Below, one piece after another: positions 1 through 10,600 of a stretch of 64,000 bases of DNA. This stretch comes from Laguncularia racemosa (taxonomy: Eukaryota; Streptophyta; Magnoliopsida; Myrtales; Combretaceae). The notes under the pieces are model-generated. The model worked only from the letters and a program-made list of their open reading frames with translations, ran no database searches and was not told where the DNA came from. The first letter of the stretch is position 1. Each line of letters opens with the position of its first letter. The stretch covers positions 186,001 through 250,000 of the forward strand of contig JBBMOL010000022.1 in assembly GCA_037954665.1 (NCBI GenBank), in the 5' to 3' direction. The translations under genes and the position numbers were made by a program.

Positions 1-104
1 TCTCTAACCACTACACTATCTACTTATGTGTCCAAACATAAAATTTCTTCTCATTTCCTTCAATTTCCTTTGATTTTTATCCTTTTCCACCCATCCAAAC
101 AGGG

Positions 105-745
105 TGTACAGATATCCACTTTCAATGCACACCACGGTGGCCCCTTATGGGTGTGGTAGCCTGCCATCAATTTTTGAGTTAGAAAAATATTATCTATGAT
201 TCTTTGCCCACAAGAGAGGCCATGATGATATTTTTCATACGAGCTGCAAATACTTTTGAGATCACTTTGTAGAGGACATCACAACATGCAATGGGATGAA
301 ACTTACTCACCCTAGACTGGTTTGAAACTTTAGGATCCAGGGAAATTATTGCCATTTGCTTCCTTCAGTAAATAACCCAAGGTGAGAAATTCTTGCGCAA
401 TTTCAATAAAATTCAGCCCAATTTGATGCCAAGTAGCCTTGAAGAATTTGGCCATGTACTCATCAAGGTCTGGTTCTTGCTCTTTTGGAAGAGAGAAGAA
501 AGCTGACTATATTTCAACATTAGAGAAAGGCATTTCCAGCTCACTTACCTGTGCATCATTGAGCTTCTGAGTAACTAAGTTTTCAACTTAAACAAGGGAT
601 GCTTGAGATCCATGATCATGGTATAGGTCTTGGAATAATCTGAGCGCCTCATTATGCACTTGCTCATCAGTCATCACCCTTAGCCTCTCATCAGTCATCA
701 CCCTTAGCCTCACTACCATCCTTTATAGGAAGGCTATGAATAATG
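105..745 (-). pseudogene. LINE (non-LTR) reverse transcriptase fragment
   Basis: Read on the minus strand, this stretch gives broken frames typical of plant L1-type reverse transcriptase. Around 230-310 it reads FHPIACCDVLYKVISKV, the hallmark block before the RT fingers. Upstream in the element (about 430-520) FFKATWHQIGLNFIEIA matches the usual FF...W..IG segment, and 600-700 matches the linker before it. Downstream, about 110-170, is a remnant of the CALKVDI block. Stops and frameshifts interrupt all of it, so it is a dead relic. It lies upstream of the acetyltransferase exons at 1468, probably inside an intron of that gene. Family assignment is by motif recognition only. Confidence 0.75.
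663..710. repeat. Perfect 24-bp tandem duplication
   Basis: The unit starting ctcatcagtcatcaccctta is present twice, head to tail and identical, inside the LINE relic. It would add eight residues in frame. It is probably a slippage or repair duplication after insertion. Confidence 0.9.
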
Positions 746-1467
746 TTTCTATTACAGCGGTTGATCATGCTTTCATGAAAGAAAGTATGTGTTTTTATCC
801 CCTAACCTCTGCCACTTGACTCAAGACTTTTGCTTAAAGACGCATTGTTATATGTTTTTCTTTTTATTTCATTTTATTATTGGTTATACGTTCTTGATGC
901 TTATTTCTTGTGAAATTTGTATTTTTGAAAACCATTAACATAATTTCTTTAGTAATTTGTCATTAGAATGATTAGGTTGTGACAGTCATATGAGGGAGAC
1001 AAGCAAGGATAGAGAGATTAAAAGAATATAGGAAACATGAGGGCAGTATGGTGCCTTCTAATTCATCTCACCATTTTTAATCAAGAAGTGGCTGCTTAGG
1101 ACCTTTATTAAGGTGCAGGTTGGTTGATTATATAAGTAGGTTGTTTCTGTGATTTCATATTTATACAGCGTTGCTGCATTAATTAAACTCTTTACTGGTT
1201 ATTTGCCATTTGTTTTTTTCTTTCTTATTCAGTTTTGCAACATGGACAAGAGTGATTTCCATCATTTTTTAACTTTATATGAGAATGAGCACTTTAGGTA
1301 TAATTGGCAACTCCATTATCCATGTTGGATATAATATTTAGGGATATGGGAAAGGGAGAATTTATGCCTGGTTCAAGACATTGACTTGGAATTTACCCTG
1401 TTTTTAATCTAAAAGTGCACCTGCACTTGTGAAGAAATTCCTCCTTTAACCGTACGCTCTCTTTCAG

Positions 1468-2152
1468 GGCCAAGGCCTTGGTAAGGCACTTATTGAAAGC
1501 CTAATCAAGTCTCTTCTTCAGAGGGATATCGGCAATATAACTCTTTTTGCAGATAGCCAAGGTATGCTACCTCTGGATGTTGATGCACATTTACAGCGTC
1601 ACAAAGCAGTTTGTCTTATATAAACGGGATGATATATTTCAACACTTACTGTCACACAAGATCAGCATGGAAACGCATTATTCATCTATGCCTATTCAAG
1701 ATTCATAGAGAAATTGATTAGACTGGAAATTGCAATAATAGGAGAGATGTAAGGTTTTGGGTTGAATCTGTTTGTATAATTTTGAAACAGGGTTCAGAGA
1801 GATAAGAGGAGTGGCAACTAGTGATTTTAGCTATGTTTCATTTTGGATTCTGTTGTACCACACTTCTGCTTGAAGGATCCAGTTTCTGAAAAAATTTCGA
1901 AATATATATGTTACCACTTCAATCAATTTTAGTTGACTTTTCGCACTACTTAGTAACATGGAGGTGGTATCTAATGATTCATCATACTCCCTTGTAGAAT
2001 AATAGGTTAATGCAGCCGTCATTAACAGAAACTGAAAGCGGTTTTTATCATGTTTCTTTGCTCTAATTGCAGTTGTGGAGTTCTATCGCAATTTAGGCTT
2101 TGAAGCCGATCCAGAGGGGATCAAAGGCATGTTTTGGTACCCAAAGTACTAG
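1468..2152 (+). CDS. Chloroplast GNAT N-acetyltransferase (NSI/SNAT type), last two exons
   Basis: Two exons, 1468-1561 and 2073-2152, join across a GT-AG intron in a single frame and end with TAG. The first begins GQGLGKALIESL, the acetyl-CoA pyrophosphate-binding loop (Q-x-x-G-x-G/A) of GNAT enzymes. It is followed by LLQRDIGNITLFADSQ and, in the last exon, VVEFYRNLGFEADPEG, then a MFWYP end. This C-terminus is characteristic of the plant plastid family containing NSI and serotonin/protein N-acetyltransferases, which acetylate protein lysines or N-termini and serotonin in the chloroplast. The N-terminal transit peptide and the first half of the fold are absent from the window; earlier exons should lie to the left. 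The LINE relic at 105-745 would then sit in the preceding intron. Which paralogue it is cannot be decided from about 57 residues. Confidence 0.8.
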
Positions 2153-3715
2153 TTTCAAATCAACTTTTGTCGTGGTCCTTGCTTAAACCACACAATCGTT
2201 GCACTAACTGGAGGCTGAAGCCTGGAGAAAGTGCCAAACGTCGACGTGGATGATCTCTGCTACCTGTCCTGTAATTTCTAAAGCATGAAGTCGCTTTAGC
2301 CATTAAATGTGCTTTTAAGTGCCATTTGTTCTTTATGTAGGCTCCAATAATGAAAGTGCTGACTTGAAGTTGAATGAGAGTTGGCTCGGTCTCTATGTAT
2401 TCAAACATCTCCATGCCCCTTGCAGCAACTTGGTGTACTTAACGTTATCATGATATCATCTTCACCGCTTTGCAATGCCTTTGTCTCTTATACTGTACAA
2501 AATACATTGTATCATTACAATATATTGATCAATTTCAAGGTTTATATTTTTTATTCATCAACTTCTTTGGTGTACAGTTTCCATTTGCTTGATTGTTTAT
2601 GCAGGATATTTTCGTTAGGATATAGACCAAATGCTCAAATGGTGTCCCGCAATGTTGCTGTTTGTGCCATCTGGGGTCTGATGATCCACTTTGTTCAATT
2701 GAAAAATCTGCTCAAGGGCTTCTTTAGCTTCTCTCTTTTCTTTTTTTTTTAATTTTATTTTATGTATGTTTGGTATCCATTTGACTCTGAGTGTTTGCCT
2801 CAAAATAAATGGAAAGAAAAAAGATAAAAAAATATTCACATATTAGATATAGATCAAATATAAATAAAATATAGATAATCTAAACAGGTTTTAAAAAATG
2901 TCAATCCAATTTATTTTTGGTTAAGGTTGTAAACGAGTTCAATTGAAATAATACAATATTGAATTCAAGTTTCAAGTGAGAGTTTGATTTGAAGTCTAAA
3001 AATTGGAGCTCTAGGGATAGACTTAGAACCATGAAGTTGGAGGGGTTGTGCTTACTTGTATAAATCAATGTTCAGATTATGTAGAAGAAAACATTTGTTT
3101 ATTATTGCAATTTTATTATATCTTATATAATACTAGAGGAATTTGTTAATGAGTGCAATTATGATACTTTCTAGTATTTCATATAAGTGATTAAGCAATT
3201 AGTCATTCAATAATACACGTTCACTTTCATAATATTACCCATAAAAAAATAAATGTTAGAACATCAAACTATACAATTGTTATTATTTATTAATACTTTA
3301 TGCAATAAGAGCTAAACATTTGTAATGTATTGAAATGTAATTATTATTTATAATATCCTTTTTAACGCTTATAGTTCACATTGATTGATTATATCATTTG
3401 AAAACTTAAATTCATGGCATCTGTCATTTTTGCTTCTTCTTTTTTAAAAAAAAAAATACAACTTAGAAAAGTAAAATGAATAGGGGAATTGAACCACAAA
3501 CATTATTTTTACAAATCCATACACCTAACCATTTAGTTATGCCTTACAAATGTTAAATTTTGTTTTTTAAAATATGTATAAAATACTTATTTTGTCTTTT
3601 TTTTATGATTATTCCCACCCCGCGAGTGGGTGTTCCCCATCTTTGATTGAGTTTAGAATTTTGAGTTTAAGTTTGACTCAAACTGATGTTTAAGAATTCA
3701 AGCTTGATTTATCTG
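2153..3715. other. 3' UTR of the acetyltransferase and AT-rich intergenic DNA
   Basis: The first few hundred bases are presumably 3' untranslated sequence of the upstream gene. The rest is AT-rich with homopolymer runs and no supportable coding region. At 3483-3543 the minus strand has tRNA-promoter-like words, ggcataactaaatggtta (A-box-like) and ggttcaattcccc (B-box-like), about 30 bases apart, as in a short tRNA-derived SINE. No SINE tail or target duplication was recognised, so that idea is weak. Confidence 0.5.
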
Positions 3716-4827
3716 AAAAAAGTTTTTTTTCTATTAATTGAAATAATATTAAATTTAAATTTGACTTGAAATCAACTAATATTAAAACTTGATTCAAGTT
3801 TGGTTAGACTTGCAAACTAATCAAACTCAACATTATTTCAATACATGTAAAGGTAAAGTTAGAATTTTCTATATAAAATCACAATTTAAGGAATTATACC
3901 ATAATTTATATAAAAGACTTATTTTCAAATCTTTTTTAAAGGATTTATCTTAATAATTTTTTATTGTAAAATGGACCCAACTCAATAATCATCATCTCCC
4001 AAATGTGTTGCTATAATAGAAGTCGATAATCTCACCTACCCTTTTTTTTTGTGACAAATTCTCTACTTGCAAAGTCGATAATCATTTGAAATTTTAGTGT
4101 ACCAATTAAGGGCAATATCATATTCAGTCATCAAGACTTCAAGAATAGTAATGCCACCATAGAATTACCAACCAATCATCATTAGAAGTCAAGTACGTGT
4201 ATCGTTTGACTTATATTGAAATATATTTACAATCACAAACAAACATGATAATTCATTACCTCTAGAGTACTAGAGAGTACTCTTATATGCATTTTGAGCA
4301 TAAATAGAGTTGCTTGCTTACTCCTACGACTCTTTGCCTATATGAGTTTAATTTATGGATTTCCTGAATGGTTTTAAAATATTATAAAAAAAGATTTTAG
4401 TTTTAAAATTTAGAAATTCGTACTTTATAAAATAAAGTATAAATAAGGCTTTGTACCTTATTCATTCTATATCTACTTATTTCTAATCTAAACAAAAGAA
4501 TTTTTTTTTTTTTTTTGGTGCATTTAACTATTTTAGAGGAGATAAATAAGTGACTACTTTATAACCACAACAAAAATACAGAAAAAAAAAGAAATAAGGA
4601 CGTTCCTCCCAAATTTTAACTTTTAAGATTTTTGTTAATAATATGTAATTTTGTTTTTCAAGTTATATATGTTTGAAAAATTCATAATTTCTATTATAGT
4701 TTGAAAATACATATCTACAAATAGGTATTTTTTATATAAAATTTAAAATAAAATTTTCAAAATTTGATGTTTAATTTATTTTTTTTAATGGACTAATTTT
4801 GAGCTGCTTATTTGATTTTAATTTTTA
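3716..4827. repeat. Long direct repeat A, copy 1
   Basis: About 1.1 kb of non-coding AT-rich sequence, starting at aaaaaagttttttttctatt and ending gctgcttatttgattttaat. It is repeated almost base for base at 6001-7140. The copies differ by scattered substitutions and by a short block near 6300 (around ccctaccattcctt) missing here. The two copies flank segment B. I see no coding capacity, and the ends do not have the TG...CA form of LTRs, so an LTR pair is not proven. Confidence 0.85.
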
Positions 4828-6000
4828 CTTCTTTTTTTCCACAATAACTAGTAGCATTAAATATCATTCATTGTAAAATTATAGTAAACTAACTAAATTA
4901 TCTTAAGTTTTTATTTATTTATTAGTAGCATACCATTCATGATAATTACATTAATATTACAAATATATCAAACTTGCTACATAAAATATTAATAAATAAT
5001 ATTAATAATAATAATAATAATCATATTACTTTATATATTTTTCTTACAATTAATATTATGAAAAATAAATGTGAATTTTTGAACGACTGATTACCTAATT
5101 AATTGAATGAAATTGATAATTTTTAAAGTATTGCTAATGACACAATTTTATAGAGTTATTATTAAAAAAAAATCGAAGAATACTTATATATACATAAGAG
5201 ACATAATCATCTTCCTCCACTTTCTTCGGCACCACTATGTCTCTCTCTTTCAACCACAACATGAGAGATGAAGTTTAACGTAAAGAAAGTTATGAAGGAT
5301 CTTAAGTTAAAATCATTAAGGCAAGTACATGCACCAAAAGTGGCTTCCTAGTGGCACCCAACGATGCAATGTCAATGATTTGCTCTAATAAAGCAATGTG
5401 GTGGTAATTCTCAAATACCCACAAGAGGTTGATTAGGGTTTCTGATTGAATGCAAGATTAAGGGAATTGAAACTAAAATTGAACTTTTTCTATGAGAATT
5501 TGACTTATAAAATCTACTAAGAAGTTGGCAGGTCTCCACCAATCTTAGAGAGAGAAGCTTAATCCCAACTTAAATTATGAGGATGATTTCTAATACTGTT
5601 TTTTTTTTTTCTTGTTGAGCATGCAACTCATGTTTTGGAGCTCAAAATTGGATTTTAAGGAGCAATTAAAAACTCAAGTTTGATGTCCATGAAGAAGGAA
5701 CTCATGTTCTAGTGAAGAAGAGGAAATAGTTGGAATATGTTGTAGAAAAGAAAATGCTTGAAGAAGATGATGATGAGGGTTAAGGTTTTTCAACCAGATT
5801 GTGCAATGGTGATGGTATGGGTTAAGTTTTTCACAACCACCAGGGAAGAGAGAGAAAGTTGCGCAGGAGAGTTGCATAGATGGTGAGAGAAATCAACTTT
5901 TTTTCCTTTTAATAAACGTTTTTTTTTTCCAAGTGCATTCAAGCATGCGAATTTAAAAAAGTGTTAGTTGTTTGAAATGCAATAAAGACTAAAGAGAATT
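4826..6000. repeat. Dispersed repeat B, copy 1 (between the two A repeats)
   Basis: About 1.18 kb, from cttctttttttccacaataa to aaagactaaagagaatta. A second, very similar copy stands alone at 16287-17480, without A sequences around it, so B behaves as a separate dispersed unit. Short minus-strand frames near 5674-5877 and 17150-17374 encode similar His-rich peptides, but these are small, start in low-complexity DNA and carry no known domain, so I do not call a gene. No terminal inverted repeat or clear target duplication was found. Confidence 0.8.
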
Positions 6001-7140
6001 AAAAAAAGTTTTTTTTTCTATTAATTAAAATAATATTAAATTTAAATTTGACTTGAAATCAACTAATATTAAAACTTGATTCAAGTTTGATTAGACTTGC
6101 AAACTAATCAAACTCAACATTATTTCGATACATGTAAAGGTAAAGTTAGAATTTTCTATATAAAATCACAATTTAAGAAGTTATACCATAATTTATATAG
6201 ACTAATTTTCAAAAAATTTTTAAACAATTTATCTTAATATTTTTTTATTGTAAAATGGACCCAACTCAATAATCATCATCTCCTAAATGTGTTGCTATAA
6301 CCCTACCATTCCTTTAACTAAGATAGAAGTTGATAATCTTGTCTACCCTTTTTTTTGACAAATCCTCTACTTGCAAAGTCGATAATCATTTGAAATTTTA
6401 GTGTACCAATTAAGAGCAATATCATATTCAATCATCAAGACTTCAAGAATAGTAATGTCACCATAGAATTACCAACCAATCATCATTAGAAGTCAAGTAC
6501 GTGCATCGTTGACTTATATTGAAATATATTTACAACCACAAACAAACATGATAATTCATTACCTCTGGAGTACTAGATAGTACTCTTATATGCATTTTGA
6601 GCACAAATAGAGCTGCTTACTTACTCTTACGATTCTTTACCTTTATGAGTTTTAATTTTATGGATTCCCTGAATAGTTTAAAAATGTTATAAAATAGATT
6701 TTAGTTTTAAAATTTAAAAATCTGTACTTTATAAAATAAAGTATAAATAAGGCTTTATACCTTATTCATCATATATCTACTTATTTCCAATCTAAACATA
6801 AGAATTTTTTTTTTTTTGGGTGCATTCAACTATTTTAGAGGAGATAAACAAGTAACTACATTATAACCACAACAAAAATACAAAAAAAAAAAAAAAAGGA
6901 AAAGAAATAAGGACGTTCCACCCAAATTTTAACTCTTAAGATTTTTGTTAATAATATGTAATTTTGTTTTTCAAGTTATATATGTTTGAAAAATTCATAA
7001 TTTCTATTATAGTTTGAAAATACATATCTACAAATAGGTATTTTTTATATAAAATTTAAAATAAATTTGTCAAAATTTGATGTTTAATTTATTTTTTTTA
7101 ATGGACTAATTTTGAGCTGCTTATTTGACTTTAATTTTTA
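6001..7140. repeat. Long direct repeat A, copy 2
   Basis: Second copy of the repeat at 3716-4827, in the same orientation and similar over its whole length, ending at the same word (gagctgcttatttga). The next bases differ completely between copies: B follows copy 1 and unique DNA follows copy 2, so the A boundary is well marked. Confidence 0.85.
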
Positions 7141-7615
7141 ATTATAGTACATTAATAAATTTTCCCATGACACACAATTTCGCAAAAGACGGATATTAAA
7201 TAAAAAGTTACATAGATTAAACTTTCGAGAAACTCATTTGTTTTCCCATTGTAATTTCATTATTCTTAATGTTTTTGGCTTTGAAAATTTAAGATGCCAA
7301 CATAAAACAAAATTAAAGTTTGAATTGGAAAATGGAAAAAGATATAAGAGTTATATATTTTCGTCATTTTAATGTATTTTTAAATTTTTATAGTTTTGTG
7401 TATTGTTTTAATAAATTAATTTATTATTTAATTATATATATTAAATTATTATTATTGATTACTATCAATTATGAAATTAAAACTAAAAAACACGAGAGGA
7501 CTATGCATTTGTTCATATTTTTATACTGGCCATAGGATCACTTATGAGTTATGTTCATGATCTTTTCTACTTAGCTTCTCTGGAAGTGATAATTGTTGTT
7601 CCATGTCATCGACAG
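7141..7615. other. Non-coding DNA before the first visible RUS4-like exon
   Basis: AT-rich sequence ending in a good splice acceptor (catcgacag, ending at 7615). No plausible transit-peptide exon is visible here. It is probably the end of intron 1 of the gene that follows. Confidence 0.45.
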
Positions 7616-10600
7616 GATGAAACTAAAGATGCCATTAAAGGAACCTCAACTTCATGTCAAGACCCATGAGGGGGCTGTGAATTGGATTGAGAATTGTGAT
7701 TCTGTTTCGTACCAATACCAGTTCGAACCTTCGGGTGAACTCTCAGTAAGTCAATTGAGATTTCAAAATGAGGGTATTTGTTGTTTCCTATGTTCCTTAC
7801 AACAAATGAACTCATTCTATTGGTTTTGAACTGTTGATTAGGTAAAACTGCTAGATGACTCCAGGCCTCTTCCAAACAGGATTGTTGACTCTTTCTTGAA
7901 TCAATTTTTTCCTTCTGGGTATCCATACAGGTAACCTATCCTTAATCCCGTTTTCGTTTTTCAATATTAAGGCTTGGGAAATTGAAGATCCTACCCCCAT
8001 TTCTCCTGGAAATGTTGTTCTTTGTTTACATTGCAGTGTCAATGACGGTTACCTGAGATATACACAGTTTCGGGCACTGCAGCATTTTTCGAGTGCTGCC
8101 CTCTCTGTGCTGTCAACTCAGGTCTAGTTTCGGCAATTTTCTCTCTTTAAGATATATTGTTTGGCAACTTGATTTGACAAATCGCTGCTCATCATTTTGG
8201 AGTTACTTCTTTAGTTTGGATAGTCGAGCACCAAATGTTTGCCGTTGCAGAACTATATCCTTCAGCACTTTGTCTGCTTGGCATTAAGAAGAATGGCTTT
8301 TGCATGGACGCTCATTATTCTTTGTGCTTACTCTTTTGCAGTCTCTTCTATTTGCTGCAGGATTGAGACCTACACCTGCGCAAGCAACTGTAGTGAGTTG
8401 GGTAAGTTATCAACTAATTTGATTGTTCTATCAAAGCCCAATTTGTTCTCATTCAGTTCTTTGTTCCTCTTTTTCCATATTTGCCTTTCAACACAATTTG
8501 CAGATCTTAAAGGATGGGATGCAGCATGTAGGAAAACTAATATGCAGCAACTTAGGTGCGAGGATGGACTCGGAGCCTAAGCGGTGGAGAATTTTTGGTC
8601 AAATCTTGGCTGTAGCTTTTGCTTTCATTTTCCCGCATCTTTTAGAGTAGCATTATCTGATGCTGCTATTCTCTTCTACAGCTGATGTCCTATATGATTT
8701 GGGTACTGGATTGGAGGTTCTATCTCCCCTTTGTCCCAGTCTCTTTCTTGAAATGGCAGGGCTTGGAAATTTCGCAAAGGTATGCTTGCATTAATCTCAT
8801 TGTTTTTCTCCATTGTCATACATTCATGTCTGGATACAAGTGGTAACATTTGGGTCCTTGTCCAATTGATCTCTTCTAAAAAAATTGATAGGGGATGGCT
8901 GTTGTTGCTGCAAGAGCAACGAGGTTACCTATATATTCTTCATTTGCCAAGGAAGGCAACCTTAGTGACCTTTTTGCTAAAGGTGAAGCCATCTCCACTC
9001 TTTTCAATGTTGCTGGCATAGGAGCAGGGATTCAGCTAGCATCTACTATCTGTTCATCAACGCAGGGAAAGGTAAAACATCCACAAATTTATCCAAATTG
9101 ACTTCTTATCTGCAATTCACCTCTAAAACTGCCATGATAAAAAAGAAACTACTTTGTCATGGTACTAACTTATTTTGTTATAGTGATGGACCTAGGATTT
9201 TGAACATAGGGAGCAGGAATGAATGTGGTCAAACCAGACAATTCCTATTAGGTACCCCCATACAAAAGTGGGCAGCGCTCAGGATTAAGTGTAAACCCTA
9301 ACAAGGCTTGGTCCTATATGTTGGATACTTGAGATATTTAAATGAGCTATTGAACTTTTATAAAATGATCAATGTTGTTCTTAGGTATCGTTTGGTTGTA
9401 AAAAATTTATGGTATTAAACTAGACAAAACATTTTGTCCTTTATTTGGTTTGTATATTTTCTTGATTACTAAACAAAAATGATTCTAAAGGACTAGGCAA
9501 AATACTTATATTTTGTATTCTGTCTAAAATATGGTACAAAAATCAAATTTACTGAACAAAAATATAAAAATGCTTATCCACTACTTTATATATCATGTTT
9601 AGTGTAGTATTTTGTACACTTAAACAATGAATACTACAAAAATCCTTATTCAGTACTATACATACCAAATGTACAAAAAAATTATATTGTTCTGTTTTTC
9701 CTATTCTGTACTGTTCAGTTCTTTTTGTACTGTACAGTACTATAATCTAAATGCTACCTTAGAGTTTAAACTTACTGAGTATAGATAGCACTACAGCTCG
9801 TATAAACTTTGAAGCAATAAGAAGTTAAATGTTATAGTTTATAAATATTTAATTTAACTTTTTTTTTTATAAGATATTTAATTTAACTTTTGTTAATGCA
9901 AATGTAACTAATTTTCTAGATTAGCATAATATTAAGGAATATCATTGTAATTTTGTACATGACCAAATTTTTATTAATGTATAAGTTGTCTGAGTTATGA
10001 CCTAAACTAAACAATGTTTTAAACTTTAAATTAAATATTGAACATGCCAATTCATAAATCTTCTTACAGTACTCGATTTCATCTAAATGCAAAAAATCCT
10101 ATTAGGGCATAGCCTGATAGTAAATATGTAGCGTTCGAGAATAGAATTCAAAATCCAATAACGGTTGAGCAGGGTTGAGGAGATGGGTAGCTGACTTAAA
10201 ACTCATTCTAACTTTGTTGTTGAGCTAATGGATACATCCAATGTGGATTTGGTGATAACAATATCTAAGCTTCAGAAAATACAAATGTAGTAGATATGTA
10301 TAACAACTGATACTAGAACAAATACATAATTTCTGTTTAGTGACATATGAAGTATATTATGTACCTCAGTTTTCATGTGATAATCTAACTCTCGCTACAA
10401 TCTGTATAGTTATTGAGTTACCTAATGTTAAGGCTTGTAAGGATTCTAGTCGTGAAGAAAAAATTTATACTTTTGGATATTCTCAAAGAGCTAACAATCT
10501 GGTTGAAGCTACTAAAGCTACATATATCCTGTCTTTTCCTAACACCTGGGATAACTTCAATCTTGTTACAATGTGTGAATTTTATTACCGTCAAAGTATT

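Noticed and set aside
756..790. GTTGATCATGCTTTC as a possible remnant of the preceding GNAT exon (VDHAF against SDHAF)
   Set aside because: Similarity ends after five residues and no donor or continuing frame is present.
2381..2752. Open frame of 123 codons after the acetyltransferase gene
   Set aside because: Low-complexity, ends in poly-Phe from a T run, no domain, lies in likely 3' UTR.
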